34,964 bases of DNA from a virus: positions 1 to 34,964 of IMG/VR virus record IMGVR_UViG_3300034072_000381. One strand, 5' to 3'. The notes under the pieces were generated by a model. It had not been told where the DNA came from. It ran no database searches and saw nothing but the letters and a program-made list of their open reading frames with translations. Within the stretch, counting starts at the first letter, position 1, and every line of letters begins with the position of its first letter. Of the stretch, positions 16,700-24,385 are shown piece after piece. The translations under genes were made by a program, and so were the position numbers.

Positions 16700-18769
16700 A
16701 TGGCTAAAGCAGAGCAATATGCCCAATGGATTGTGGCGAACCAAAACAAAAAAGGGACGCCAGAATTTGAAACGGTTGCAGCAGCCTATCGAGAGGCTAA
16801 ACAGCTAGAAGCGGGCGATACCGCAGCGCAGCGAAAAGAAGCGCGAGCGGCTGGCGCTCGATTGCCGACGGGCGTCAAAGCGACGTTGCAGGGATTACGC
16901 GGCGCGACCCTTGGGTTTATTGATGAGCTTGCGGGCGCTGGAGCCGCAGCGGGCATGGCAGGCGCTTATAGCGGCGCAGGTTACGCAGGCCAACCTGCTC
17001 CGACAATGCGCCCAGATCAGGCGGGAATGCTTGCCAAAGAGGCCGTGCGCGGTGGTTTAGAGCAGTTTGAAGCAGAGCAGCCTGGCGCAGCGATGGCGAC
17101 CGAGGTGGGCGGTGCATTGCTTACCGCTCCTTTCACGCTGGGCGGCAGCGCGCTTCGCGCAGGCATGGGGCCGATTCGCCGCGGGTTGGAATTTTTAAAG
17201 CCGGTGACAGCAACGAGCGCGGTGACGGCAGCGGGTGAAACCGAGGCCGAAGCTCCAATCGATATGATGCGCGACATCGCAGCGGGTACAGCTGAGGGCA
17301 CGGCCTACGGCGGCGCGTTTGGTCTTGCGGGCAAAGGTCTCGGTATGGTCGGGCGTCAGATTGGCGCTCGATTGCCAGGCGTCAGCGAGCCCGTGCAAAT
17401 TAACGAAGCGCGGGAGCGGTTAGCGCAATTGCTTGCTCGAGATGCCGAAGCTCGGCAGATGTACCTAGATGATCCGTTGCTGCCAAAGGTCGGCCCTCAA
17501 CAGCGCGCTGACATTGGATTAGGAGATCCTACGGAAGTCGCAGAGGCTAGGTTGCGGCGACTCGGGCCTGGCGCACCAATTGTGGCCACAGGGCAAGACG
17601 TACAACGTGAGCTCGACTTACTTGCAAACCTGCCAGGTACAGCAGCAGCGAGGTTAGAAAGCACCGCAAGGAAAATTGCTCAAGGGCGCGAACCCGCATT
17701 GGTTTCAAGTGCTGAAAGAGCTTTAAAAGCGCAAGGGATTCCCTTTGGGGAAACCCTGCAAACTTTTGCCCGCCAAAAACAAGCGCAAGCAGCTCCATTT
17801 TATGAACGGCTTGAAAATGCCACTTTTCTCGTAGACGAGGGATTAGCGGCATTGCTTAAAAGGTCACAAAAGGCGTTTAGCAAAGCTGAAGAGCTTGCAT
17901 TAGTAAGCGGTATGCCTGAAGCGCTTAACCTTGCAAACCTTCGCCCAGGCGATCGCATTCCGTTTACGGTGCTCGACAATCTAAAGCGAGCGCTTTACGA
18001 CATCGAAGAAAACGCAAAGGGTGAGTTTGGCAAAGCGACAAATTTGAGTCGTAACTACACCAATTTGCGGCGCGAGTTTACAAACAAACTTGATGCCCTT
18101 TCGCCGAAAGACGAAATGGGGCGAAGCATTTATCGTCAAGCGCGAGAGGCTTTCCAATCGGTTGCACAATTAGAGTCGGCAATGGTTCGTGGCAGCAAAG
18201 CCATGAAAACAAACGTTGGAGAGCTTCGCGAATTTATGGATGACCTTGGGCCTGCAGAGCTTCAAGCATTTCGCTTGGGTGCGGCAGAGGCGATTCGTGA
18301 AGTGACGGGTGGCCAAGCCGGCCAAACGCGGCTGTTAAACGTATACAAAGAGCCCGCCTTGCAAGCTCGGTTGCGTTTAATTTTTGGCGATGATTTTGCA
18401 GAATTTAATCGCACGATTTTGCAGCAAGAACAACTTAAAAAGGTTGAAAGGTTAAGCCAACAAGGATCAAAAACAGCGCAAAGACTTGCAGGCGCAGAGG
18501 ATCAAGGGCAGTTCATGGAAGCGCTCGATCTCGCCCAGGCTGCACAGGGCGGTGGAGTTCCCCTTGCAACAAGGGCGGCGCGTAAGTTCTCGCAGCTATC
18601 AATGCCCGAGCCTACGCGAAACCGATTAGCACAGATGTTGTTATTGTCAGATGAGCCCGCGCAGCAAGAATTGAGAGACGTTCGCGCCTACATGGAAAGG
18701 CGTCGACGGCAGCAGGCATTGGCGGGACAATTAGCGGGACGCGCAGGCGCCCTTACGGCACAGGAGTAA
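16700..18769 (+). CDS. Internal virion protein, third ejection-module component
   Basis: A 689-residue protein beginning AKAEQYAQWIVANQNKKGTPEFETVAAAYREAK, a short domain that occurs at the N terminus of many phage internal virion proteins. Residues of about 60-230 are Gly/Ala-rich with weakly hydrophobic stretches (GAGAAAGMAGAYSGAGYAG; TAEGTAYGGAFGLAGKGLGM) that could insert in a membrane. The remaining 450 residues are long helices. One base separates it from the preceding gene. The terminal CAGGAGTAA would make a good ribosome binding site for a gene directly behind it, which is now interrupted by the antisense HNH gene. Confidence 0.84.
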   Translation: MAKAEQYAQWIVANQNKKGTPEFETVAAAYREAKQLEAGDTAAQRKEARAAGARLPTGVKATLQGLRGATLGFIDELAGAGAAAGMAGAYSGAGYAGQPAPTMRPDQAGMLAKEAVRGGLEQFEAEQPGAAMATEVGGALLTAPFTLGGSALRAGMGPIRRGLEFLKPVTATSAVTAAGETEAEAPIDMMRDIAAGTAEGTAYGGAFGLAGKGLGMVGRQIGARLPGVSEPVQINEARERLAQLLARDAEARQMYLDDPLLPKVGPQQRADIGLGDPTEVAEARLRRLGPGAPIVATGQDVQRELDLLANLPGTAAARLESTARKIAQGREPALVSSAERALKAQGIPFGETLQTFARQKQAQAAPFYERLENATFLVDEGLAALLKRSQKAFSKAEELALVSGMPEALNLANLRPGDRIPFTVLDNLKRALYDIEENAKGEFGKATNLSRNYTNLRREFTNKLDALSPKDEMGRSIYRQAREAFQSVAQLESAMVRGSKAMKTNVGELREFMDDLGPAELQAFRLGAAEAIREVTGGQAGQTRLLNVYKEPALQARLRLIFGDDFAEFNRTILQQEQLKKVERLSQQGSKTAQRLAGAEDQGQFMEALDLAQAAQGGGVPLATRAARKFSQLSMPEPTRNRLAQMLLLSDEPAQQELRDVRAYMERRRRQQALAGQLAGRAGALTAQE

Positions 18770-19330
18770 TCACTTCCTATGATGCCCCGCTTGAATTCGC
18801 CAAATATGCGAGTAAGACACTCCGAATCGCTTTGCAAGAACAGATCGTTTTTCGCTGCTAGTGCGGATTTCAGCAACATCAGCGTCAGACAAACGCCCAT
18901 TCCAGTGATCGGTTCCGTAGTGATGCCGTCGCTTCTTTGCCGTATCGGCGTTGTTCTCCGCTCGAGTGCCGATCCGCAAATGAGCGGGGTTAACGCACGG
19001 CGGGTTATCACAAGTGTGCATGATGACCTTATCATCAGGGATAGGCCCGACGTAAAATTGGTAAGAGTAACGATGAGCGCGAACAGGCTTTTCGCCAGGC
19101 AGCAAAAAGATCCCGTATCCATCCTGATTACGGTTGCCTTTCCATTCCCAACAACCATCGCTTTTATCAAAGCGCGTCTCAAAAACATCATGCGGGCCAA
19201 GCAATGCGTAGTCGCCAAGGCGTCCTTGGTTTCTCGCTTTTGTGTAGCACTTGCGGCACAACTTTCGGCCCACAACCTTAAGATTTCCGCATTCAACGCA
19301 ACTGAATCGATCGCCAGATTGGTATGTCAT
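18770..19330 (-). CDS. HNH homing-type endonuclease, antisense
   Basis: A 186-residue protein. An N-terminal zinc ribbon (C11-x2-C14, C25-x2-C28) is followed by the HNH core (His86; HTCDNPPCVNPAHL at 105-118; then GTRAENNAD), the signature of free-standing phage homing endonucleases. The C-terminal 45 residues look like a NUMOD-type helix-turn-helix (LAKRFGVSYSHIWRI) for DNA recognition. The start is ATG 19330: AGGAGG lies exactly 6 bases upstream, while the longer open frame runs into the tail-fibre gene. It is transcribed against all neighbours from its own likely promoter and probably spreads itself by cutting fibre-region DNA of related phages. Confidence 0.92.
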   Translation of the reverse strand: MTYQSGDRFSCVECGNLKVVGRKLCRKCYTKARNQGRLGDYALLGPHDVFETRFDKSDGCWEWKGNRNQDGYGIFLLPGEKPVRAHRYSYQFYVGPIPDDKVIMHTCDNPPCVNPAHLRIGTRAENNADTAKKRRHHYGTDHWNGRLSDADVAEIRTSSEKRSVLAKRFGVSYSHIWRIQAGHHRK

Positions 19331-19350
19331 TGGACACCTCCTGTGCGTCG

Positions 19351-19379
19351 ATTCTATGCCATCACCGAGGTATAGGCAA
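19351..19379 (-). promoter_or_regulatory. Sigma70-like promoter of the HNH gene
   Basis: On the minus strand TTGCCT (19379-19374), 17 bases, then TAGAAT (19356-19351): 4/6 and 5/6 matches to the sigma70 consensus at ideal spacing. It lies 20 bases upstream of the HNH start with AGGAGG between, and overlaps the ribosome binding site of the tail-fibre gene on the other strand. Confidence 0.55.
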
Positions 19380-21434
19380 ATGTCGTACAATGGCTCTGGA
19401 ACCTTCCTTATCAACACTGCCGGCCAGCCGGTAGTATCAGGCACCGTCATCTCAAGCACGGCCTTTAACGCGCTGACCGCAGATCTCGCGACAGGCCTCT
19501 CGACGGCCATCACCAAAGACGGCCAAACGACGATCACCGCCAATATCCCGATGGCGAACTACAAGTTCACGGGCCTCGGTGTGGGATCGGCTGCAGGGGA
19601 TTCGGCCAACCTCTCCCAGGTGCAATCGACCGCGGTTAAGCTCCTTGCCTCGGTCTCAGGCGCTGACACCATCACCGCAGTCGGATCGCCGAACGTCGCA
19701 GCGTATGTGGCGGGCCAGATGTTCTACTTCGTCGCAGCTGGCGCGAACACTGGCGCAGTGACGATCAACATCGACTCGCTCGGTGCGAAAAGCATCACGC
19801 GAGACGGCACTACCGCCCTTGCCGCAGGCGATATCCAAAGCGGCGAAGTGTGCGTCATCGTTTATGACGGCACGCAGTTCCAGCTAGTCAATGGCGCGAG
19901 TCAGTCGGCATCGATCGTCACCGAAAACCTCACGGTTAACAAGGCGACGGTGCTTAACGAATCAGGCGGCGATAACGATACCCGCATCGAGGGAGATACA
20001 GACCCTAATCTTTTGTTTGTGGATGCGTCGACGGACAGGGTGGGCGTGGGTACGGATACGCCTCTTTATAAGCTAGATATCAATGGCAGCACCCGTGCAA
20101 CAGATTACAAGATTGGTGGAGTAACAACAGAAACAGCACTTTTCCAAGTTTCTGGTGGTGCGTATTTAGGTAATAACGACAGTCGATGGCTTGCTTTTAG
20201 CACTAACAACACAGAGCGTCTAAGAATAGACGCCTCCGGCAACCTCGGCTTGGGCGTCACGCCGAACGCAACTACAGCAACGCATATCCAAGGCCCGTCT
20301 AGTTTCTTTATCGGGCCAAAAGGCGATGGCTTGTATTTAATGAGCAATGCGTACTATGACAGCACATTTAAGTACGCAACGACGGATGTAGCGTCTTATT
20401 ACAGCCAATCAGCCGGATTACACCGCTGGTACACCGCAGCCTCCGGCACCGCAGGCAACACCATATCCTTCACGCAGGCGATGACGCTGGATGCGTCGGG
20501 GAATTTGGGGGTGGGGGCGAGTTCGCCAACCAGTTTCGGCGCTGGCGCAGTTTTGGTTGATGTTGCAGGCACTAGCGGATACGGCGGCGTTTTGGGTAGA
20601 ACGACTAATGTAACCGTGCAGATGTGGGCAGATGAAGGCGCAGCAGCAGGGTCAATGGGGACGCGTACAAATCACCCCATACGCTTTACCACCAACAACA
20701 CCGAACGCGCACGCATCACGAGCGGGGGGGAGTTTCTTGTAGGCGAAACATCAAATCTATACTCGTCAAAAATACTTACCAGAGAAGGGCCAATCTCCAC
20801 CAGAGTCGCTAATGTAGACGCTAATTATGGAGATGTTTTCGTTGCAGGATATACATCAAATACGTCAGAAAGAAATATCATAAGAAGCGCAGTATCTTCT
20901 GTTGCTGGCTCATCTGGCTTTCAGTTTATGATTTCTGATGGTGGGGGATCTGCAAATGTAACCGAATCATTTCGCATAAATCGTACAAGTTGCGCTGTTA
21001 TTGGCGCGTTATCTAAAGGCTCTGGCTCGTTTAAGATTGACCACCCGTTAAAGCCTGACACGCATCACCTTGTACATTCGTTCATTGAAGGTCCGCAGGC
21101 TGATTTAATTTATCGCGGCAAGGTAACTCTTGTAGATGGCAAAGCAACGGTCAATATTGATGTTGCGGCAGGGATGACTGAAGGTACGTTTATTGCGTTG
21201 TGCCGCGAAGTGCAGTGCTTTACTAGTAATGAGTCAGATTGGGATGCGGTGCGTGGCTCAGTTAGCGGCAACGTGCTGACGATTGAATGCCAAAACCCAA
21301 ATTCTTCTGCAACGATTTCTTGGATGGTCATTGGCGAACGTCAAGACAAGCACATGTACGACACGGATTGGACTGACGAAAACGGTAAAGTCATCGTTGA
21401 GCCTGAAAAGCCTGTTGTCGCGGAGGCCAAATAA
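19380..21434 (+). CDS. Tail fibre / receptor-binding protein
   Basis: A 684-residue fibre protein. The N-terminal 200 residues (MSYNGSGTFLINTAGQPVVSG, ANIPMANYKFTGLG, YDGTQFQLVNGAS) are the common virion-anchoring part of phage fibres. Then come repeats of the type NNTERLRIDASGNLGLGVTP, MTLDASGNLGVGASSP and NNTERARITSGGEFLVGE (about 270-460). The C terminus carries GSFKIDHP, LVHSFIEGP and YRG segments, as in a domain at the end of many phage fibres. ATG 19380 is preceded by GAGG at 9 bases; longer frames start inside the HNH gene. The distal half is visibly richer in A/T than neighbouring genes, suggesting exchange of the receptor-binding part. Confidence 0.9.
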   Translation: MSYNGSGTFLINTAGQPVVSGTVISSTAFNALTADLATGLSTAITKDGQTTITANIPMANYKFTGLGVGSAAGDSANLSQVQSTAVKLLASVSGADTITAVGSPNVAAYVAGQMFYFVAAGANTGAVTINIDSLGAKSITRDGTTALAAGDIQSGEVCVIVYDGTQFQLVNGASQSASIVTENLTVNKATVLNESGGDNDTRIEGDTDPNLLFVDASTDRVGVGTDTPLYKLDINGSTRATDYKIGGVTTETALFQVSGGAYLGNNDSRWLAFSTNNTERLRIDASGNLGLGVTPNATTATHIQGPSSFFIGPKGDGLYLMSNAYYDSTFKYATTDVASYYSQSAGLHRWYTAASGTAGNTISFTQAMTLDASGNLGVGASSPTSFGAGAVLVDVAGTSGYGGVLGRTTNVTVQMWADEGAAAGSMGTRTNHPIRFTTNNTERARITSGGEFLVGETSNLYSSKILTREGPISTRVANVDANYGDVFVAGYTSNTSERNIIRSAVSSVAGSSGFQFMISDGGGSANVTESFRINRTSCAVIGALSKGSGSFKIDHPLKPDTHHLVHSFIEGPQADLIYRGKVTLVDGKATVNIDVAAGMTEGTFIALCREVQCFTSNESDWDAVRGSVSGNVLTIECQNPNSSATISWMVIGERQDKHMYDTDWTDENGKVIVEPEKPVVAEAK

Positions 21435-21640
21435 TGGACATGCAAACCCTGAAAGGCGCACTCAAAAGCAAAACGGTTTGGTGGAACGTGCTGCTGGCGT
21501 TGCTGGCGTCACTTGAGATTTTTAGCGCAAACCTGACGACCATTTTTGGCGCAAAAACAGCGGCGACCATCCTACTCGCTGGCGCTATGTGCAACCTTGT
21601 GTTACGGACTGTTACAACGCAGGCATTAAAGGAGAAATGA
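21434..21640 (+). CDS. Holin-like two-helix membrane protein
   Basis: A 68-residue protein with two hydrophobic segments (about 17-32, VWWNVLLALLASLEIF, and 42-57, AATILLAGAMCNLVLR) and a positively charged end (LKEK), the topology of class II holins. It opens the lysis cassette directly after the tail fibre with a TAATG overlap and GGAGG 7 bases before its ATG. Holins make holes in the inner membrane to release or activate endolysin. The exact holin role is inferred from topology and position. Confidence 0.75.
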   Translation: MDMQTLKGALKSKTVWWNVLLALLASLEIFSANLTTIFGAKTAATILLAGAMCNLVLRTVTTQALKEK

Positions 21641-21641
21641 A

Positions 21642-21863
21642 GTGGATTACCAGGTGGCGTTCAATCTGGTGGTGGGTCTCGCTGCAGCATTTGGAGGCTG
21701 GACTTTGCGTTCGATTACGCACTCTCTGGAAAATCTCCAGAAAGACCATAAAGAAATGATGAATCAGTTTGTTCGACGCGACGATTACCGCGATGCGCTC
21801 GAACGGATTGAATCGATCCTGACGCGCATCTGGGACAAGCTCGACGAAAAGGTTGACAAATGA
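21642..21863 (+). CDS. Membrane-anchored coiled-coil lysis protein
   Basis: A 73-residue protein starting with GTG, with AAAGGAGAA upstream. One N-terminal membrane segment (about 5-20, VAFNLVVGLAAAFGGW) is followed by a charged helix (ENLQKDHKEMMNQFVRRDDYRDALERIESILTRIWDKLDE). This topology is seen in small phage lysis-cassette proteins (holin partner or antiholin, XhlA-like). It could equally act as a second holin. It overlaps the Rz gene by 4 bases (ATGA). Confidence 0.75.
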   Translation: MDYQVAFNLVVGLAAAFGGWTLRSITHSLENLQKDHKEMMNQFVRRDDYRDALERIESILTRIWDKLDEKVDK

Positions 21864-22330
21864 TCCAAGCGTGGCTGTTTCGTCAAACAGCTTACGTGGT
21901 GATTGCGGCAGCGGTAATCGGCGGCGGTGCTCTCGCAGGATGGTGGGTTAAAGAGCAGGGCCGTAAGGAAATGCAGCCTGTCATCGATCGATTACAAAGC
22001 GAGCTTGAGGCCGAACGTGCAGCGCGGCAACGAAACGAGGAAGCCTTAAATGCGTATACCCAAGAGCTTGAGCTACTTCGCAATCGGCCTCGGTCTAATA
22101 GCCCTGTCCGGTTGTGCGTCACCCCAAGCGTGCCAGATCGCCCCACCCCCGCAAGCGTTGATGATCCCACCCCCACCGCCAGGGGCGACTCAGGACAAGC
22201 TCGAGACGATTTTGCAGCAGGGCCAGATATCGGCGTCCCCTTGAGGAATCTCGCGTATCGCTGCGACGTCGAGCAAGCGAAATTGCGCGCATTGCAGGAG
22301 TGGGTTAATGGATTGGTCGCTGTACCCTAA
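21860..22330 (+). CDS. Rz: Rz-like i-spanin
   Basis: A 156-residue protein with one N-terminal membrane anchor (about 9-29, QTAYVVIAAAVIGGGALAGWW) followed by a charged coiled coil (VIDRLQSELEAERAARQRNEEALNAYTQELELLRN), the form of the inner-membrane spanin that with Rz1 fuses inner and outer membranes at lysis. The assignment is strengthened by a complete Rz1-type lipoprotein gene nested in another frame at 22050. The segment of about 75-125 is Pro/Asp/Ser-rich, as expected where the nested gene constrains the sequence. It ends 23 bases inside the endolysin gene. Confidence 0.88.
   Translation: MIQAWLFRQTAYVVIAAAVIGGGALAGWWVKEQGRKEMQPVIDRLQSELEAERAARQRNEEALNAYTQELELLRNRPRSNSPVRLCVTPSVPDRPTPASVDDPTPTARGDSGQARDDFAAGPDIGVPLRNLAYRCDVEQAKLRALQEWVNGLVAVP
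22050..22244 (+). CDS. Rz1: Rz1-like o-spanin lipoprotein, nested inside Rz
   Basis: A 64-residue protein read one frame shifted inside Rz. It has an N-terminal signal MRIPKSLSYFAIGLGLIALSGC with a lipobox LSGC (Cys22 would be lipidated and anchored in the outer membrane) and a Pro-rich stretch (APPPQALMIPPPPPG), the hallmark of Rz1. GAGGAA lies 8 bases before its ATG. Together with Rz it forms the spanin complex that completes lysis of a Gram-negative host. Confidence 0.9.
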   Translation: MRIPKSLSYFAIGLGLIALSGCASPQACQIAPPPQALMIPPPPPGATQDKLETILQQGQISASP

Positions 22331-22679
22331 TTTCCGCAAAGCAGAATTTGACTGCAGCCATTGCGGCAAAAATGAAATGAAACCGGAGTTTTTGAGCAAA
22401 CTCCAAGCGTTGCGTATGCGTTATGGGAAACCCATGCGCGTGACCAGCGGATTCCGTTGTGCAGAACACCCTATCGAGGCAAAGAAAGCGACCCCTGGCG
22501 CGCACGCATCAGGCTGCGCGTGCGATATTGGAGTGGAGGGGCAGGAGGCTTATCAATTATTGAAGTTAGCGTTTGAGTTTGGGTTTACTGGCATTGGAGT
22601 GCAACAAAAAGGAAACGGGCGTTTCATACACTTAGACACAATCGCAGCACCGCCTCGCCCAAACGTCTGGTCTTACTAA
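22308..22679 (+). CDS. Endolysin, M15-family zinc peptidase
   Basis: A 123-residue peptidase of the M15_3 type (D-Ala-D-Ala carboxypeptidase / L-Ala-D-Glu peptidase fold) that would cleave peptidoglycan stem peptides. The zinc site is visible: His66 and Asp73 in GAHASGCACDIG and His108 in RFIHLDT. TSGFRC (46-51) is the usual preceding motif. N-terminal C16-x2-C19 (FDCSHCG) is common in this subgroup. There is no signal peptide, so release depends on the holin. AGGAG lies upstream of the ATG. Confidence 0.92.
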   Translation: MDWSLYPNFRKAEFDCSHCGKNEMKPEFLSKLQALRMRYGKPMRVTSGFRCAEHPIEAKKATPGAHASGCACDIGVEGQEAYQLLKLAFEFGFTGIGVQQKGNGRFIHLDTIAAPPRPNVWSY

Positions 22680-22688
22680 GGGGTTTTT

Positions 22689-22985
22689 ATGCGCGCTGAT
22701 GGCATCCCAAGGCGTTTTCAGCTGGCAGGGCATACGATCAAGGTGGTCAATGTCGCAGTCAAAAGATGGCCTTACGGCGATAATGTTTTGGCAATGTGGT
22801 CGCCGAGTGATCTTAAGATCGAACTCCGCGGCGATCTCACCGGCACGCATCGCCAAACCGTTTTCCTCCACGAAGCGATGCACGCCATGCTTGATACGAG
22901 TTCGTATTACGAGCTGTCGCAAAATGAAGACTTCGTAGATCGGATGTCGATCATGCTCCATCAGATGCTGACGACGATGAAGTAA
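22689..22985 (+). CDS. Mini zinc metallopeptidase (HExxH)
   Basis: A 98-residue protein with FLHEAMHAML at 59-68: the HExxH zinc motif with His61, Glu62 and His65, and a possible third ligand Glu80 in QNEDFVD. This is the layout of short ImmA/IrrE- or SprT-like metallopeptidases, which in phages sometimes remove repressors or host factors; the target here is unknown. It lacks a signal peptide and DNA-binding domain, so it is only the catalytic core. It lies between the endolysin and a phosphoesterase gene. Confidence 0.83.
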   Translation: MRADGIPRRFQLAGHTIKVVNVAVKRWPYGDNVLAMWSPSDLKIELRGDLTGTHRQTVFLHEAMHAMLDTSSYYELSQNEDFVDRMSIMLHQMLTTMK

Positions 22986-22986
22986 A

Positions 22987-23985
22987 ATGCCTAAGTTCTG
23001 TACTGACGAAGAGTTTATTCAAGCCTGGCACCGACTCAAATCAGCTAAAAAGGTGGCAGACCATTTCGGTATGGGCGTGCGTCCGGTCTACTCTCGGCGA
23101 CGAACCCTTGAGGCGCGGCACAACATTTCGCTGCAAGCAGATAGCGAACCGACGGCGCCCAACTCCATTAAAACCATTGTCGGCAAAAAGATCGAAGAGT
23201 TAGCCGAAACACGGGTGCGGATATACGAACGTGATATCCCGATTGAATGCACCGATGGGGTGGTGATGGTGGCGTCAGATTGCCACTATTGGCCAGGTAT
23301 CGTCACCGACGCGCATCAGGCGTTTTGTCGGTTAGCTCGAGCGCTGAAACCGCAGTGCGTTATTTTAAACGGCGATATTTTGGATGGCGCTCGCATCAGC
23401 CGGCACGATCGCTCGATGTGGCAAAAATTGCCGACGGTGAAAGAAGAGATCCATGCCGTGCAGGATCGGTGCGCGGAAATCGAGCGAGCAGCGGGTAAGG
23501 CAACCCTGATTCGGACGATCGGAAATCACGATGCACGTTTCGAGAACTATCTGTGCCGCATGACGCCTGAACTCGAGGAAATGGACGGCACGACGTTGCT
23601 GCATTACCTACCGCGATGGCAGGCGTGTTGGGCTGTGCATATCAACCCTGACACCGACGGTTGGACGGTGGTGCGCCATCGACCTGTATCCGGTGGGATA
23701 CACGCCGCTTATAACTCGACGCTGCGATCAGGCACAAACTATGTGCACGGGCATCTACACAAACTGCAGGTGACGCCTTGGGCTGACTACAGGGGCCGTA
23801 GATACGGTGTAGACTCAGGGACATTAGCAGAGCCCAGAGGCGCTCAGTTTGATTACACTGAGGCAGGGCCATTGAACTGGGCCTCCGGCTTTGTGGTGCT
23901 GACGTTTCATGAGGGCAAGCTATTACAACCCGAAATGATGGTCATCGAGCATGGAAAGCCCTGGTTCCGAGGACAAATGGTCTAA
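22987..23985 (+). CDS. Calcineurin-like metallophosphoesterase with N-terminal HTH
   Basis: A 332-residue protein with the full two-metal phosphoesterase motif set: SDCHYWP (Asp98, His100), NGDILDG (Asp130, Asp133), IGNHDAR (Asn180, His181) and VHGHLHK (His254, His256, His258). Residues 1-45 (DEEFIQAWHRLKSAKKVADHFGMGVRPVYSRRRTLE) look like a helix-turn-helix, suggesting a DNA-associated substrate such as nucleic-acid ends. Genes like this occur in phages near the end of the late operon. The actual substrate is not known. One base separates it from the previous gene. Confidence 0.87.
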   Translation: MPKFCTDEEFIQAWHRLKSAKKVADHFGMGVRPVYSRRRTLEARHNISLQADSEPTAPNSIKTIVGKKIEELAETRVRIYERDIPIECTDGVVMVASDCHYWPGIVTDAHQAFCRLARALKPQCVILNGDILDGARISRHDRSMWQKLPTVKEEIHAVQDRCAEIERAAGKATLIRTIGNHDARFENYLCRMTPELEEMDGTTLLHYLPRWQACWAVHINPDTDGWTVVRHRPVSGGIHAAYNSTLRSGTNYVHGHLHKLQVTPWADYRGRRYGVDSGTLAEPRGAQFDYTEAGPLNWASGFVVLTFHEGKLLQPEMMVIEHGKPWFRGQMV

Positions 23986-24139
23986 GCCTGACGTATGCGC
24001 CCGCTGCGTGTTTCTATGCCCTTGGAACGGCGAGGGCTATGGGTGTAGCCACCCTGAGATTCGCGGCCTCCTAGAGGGCATCGTGCGGTGTCAGGGGCGT
24101 TATTTCATCGAGAAAGGCTTGCGATTTCTCGAGCGATAA
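23951..24139 (+). CDS. Cys-rich small protein, possible zinc finger
   Basis: A 62-residue protein overlapping the phosphoesterase gene by 35 bases. Cys16, Cys19, Cys23, Cys32 and Cys47 (CARCVFLC, GYGCSHP, VRCQG) suggest a small zinc-binding fold like the short Cys4 proteins common in phages. It is the last rightward gene; its end overlaps the convergent gene at 24105. The start is uncertain because the ATG lies within the previous gene without a clear ribosome binding site. Confidence 0.6.
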   Translation: MESPGSEDKWSKPDVCARCVFLCPWNGEGYGCSHPEIRGLLEGIVRCQGRYFIEKGLRFLER

Positions 24140-24281
24140 TATCGGCCTCAACGTCAAGCCCATGCGCTCGCATTCGATACAGGATCTCAGCGATGGTCGG
24201 CTCGCGTTTCTGACCATATCCCCAAGGGAGCTTTTTAAGCTCGCGTTCCCATGCACCAGGTTCTGATTGATTATCGATCAC
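24105..24281 (-). CDS. Small unknown phage protein (end of leftward operon)
   Basis: A 58-residue protein I do not recognise: an N-terminal polar segment with GAWERELKKLPWGYGQKREP, then a helical end (TIAEILYRMRAHGLDVEADIIAREIASLSR). I chose GTG 24281 because GGAGGGAGGG sits 7 bases upstream and the GTG overlaps the stop of the micro-gene before it (GGTGA), a coupled arrangement. The frame stays open upstream, so a longer form from ATG 24374 (89 aa) is the alternative, but that start has only a distant GGAGG. Confidence 0.62.
   Translation of the reverse strand: MIDNQSEPGAWERELKKLPWGYGQKREPTIAEILYRMRAHGLDVEADIIAREIASLSR
24109..24131. terminator. Hairpin between converging operons
   Basis: A perfect inverted repeat, CGAGAAA / TTTCTCG with a 9-base loop, lies exactly where the rightward late and leftward early operons collide. 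It has no T-run on either side, so it is at best a weak or factor-dependent bidirectional terminator. Confidence 0.3.
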
Positions 24282-24385
24282 CAGTAATCCCTCCCTCCTC
24301 GAGAACATCTCACATTCGGAGCAGGCACCCAGCGCCATTCGTAAGCTCGCCAGGCGCGATATCGCTCTAACCATCGTCGGATCAT
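24278..24385 (-). CDS. Micro-gene, 35 aa, Trp/Arg-rich
   Basis: A 35-residue frame beginning in an ATGA overlap with the stop of the gene upstream, with GGAGG 4 bases before it, and ending in a GTGA overlap with the gene downstream. The product is very basic and aromatic (MIRRWLERYRAWRAYEWRW at the start). The coupling at both ends is what one expects of a real phage micro-gene. The competing explanation is a single longer gene in the other frame from 24374. Confidence 0.5.
   Translation of the reverse strand: MIRRWLERYRAWRAYEWRWVPAPNVRCSRGGRDYW

Noticed and set aside
18779-19375. 198-codon plus-strand frame over the HNH gene
   Set aside because: The minus strand carries a full zinc ribbon, HNH and HTH with promoter and ribosome binding site; the plus frame has no recognisable features.
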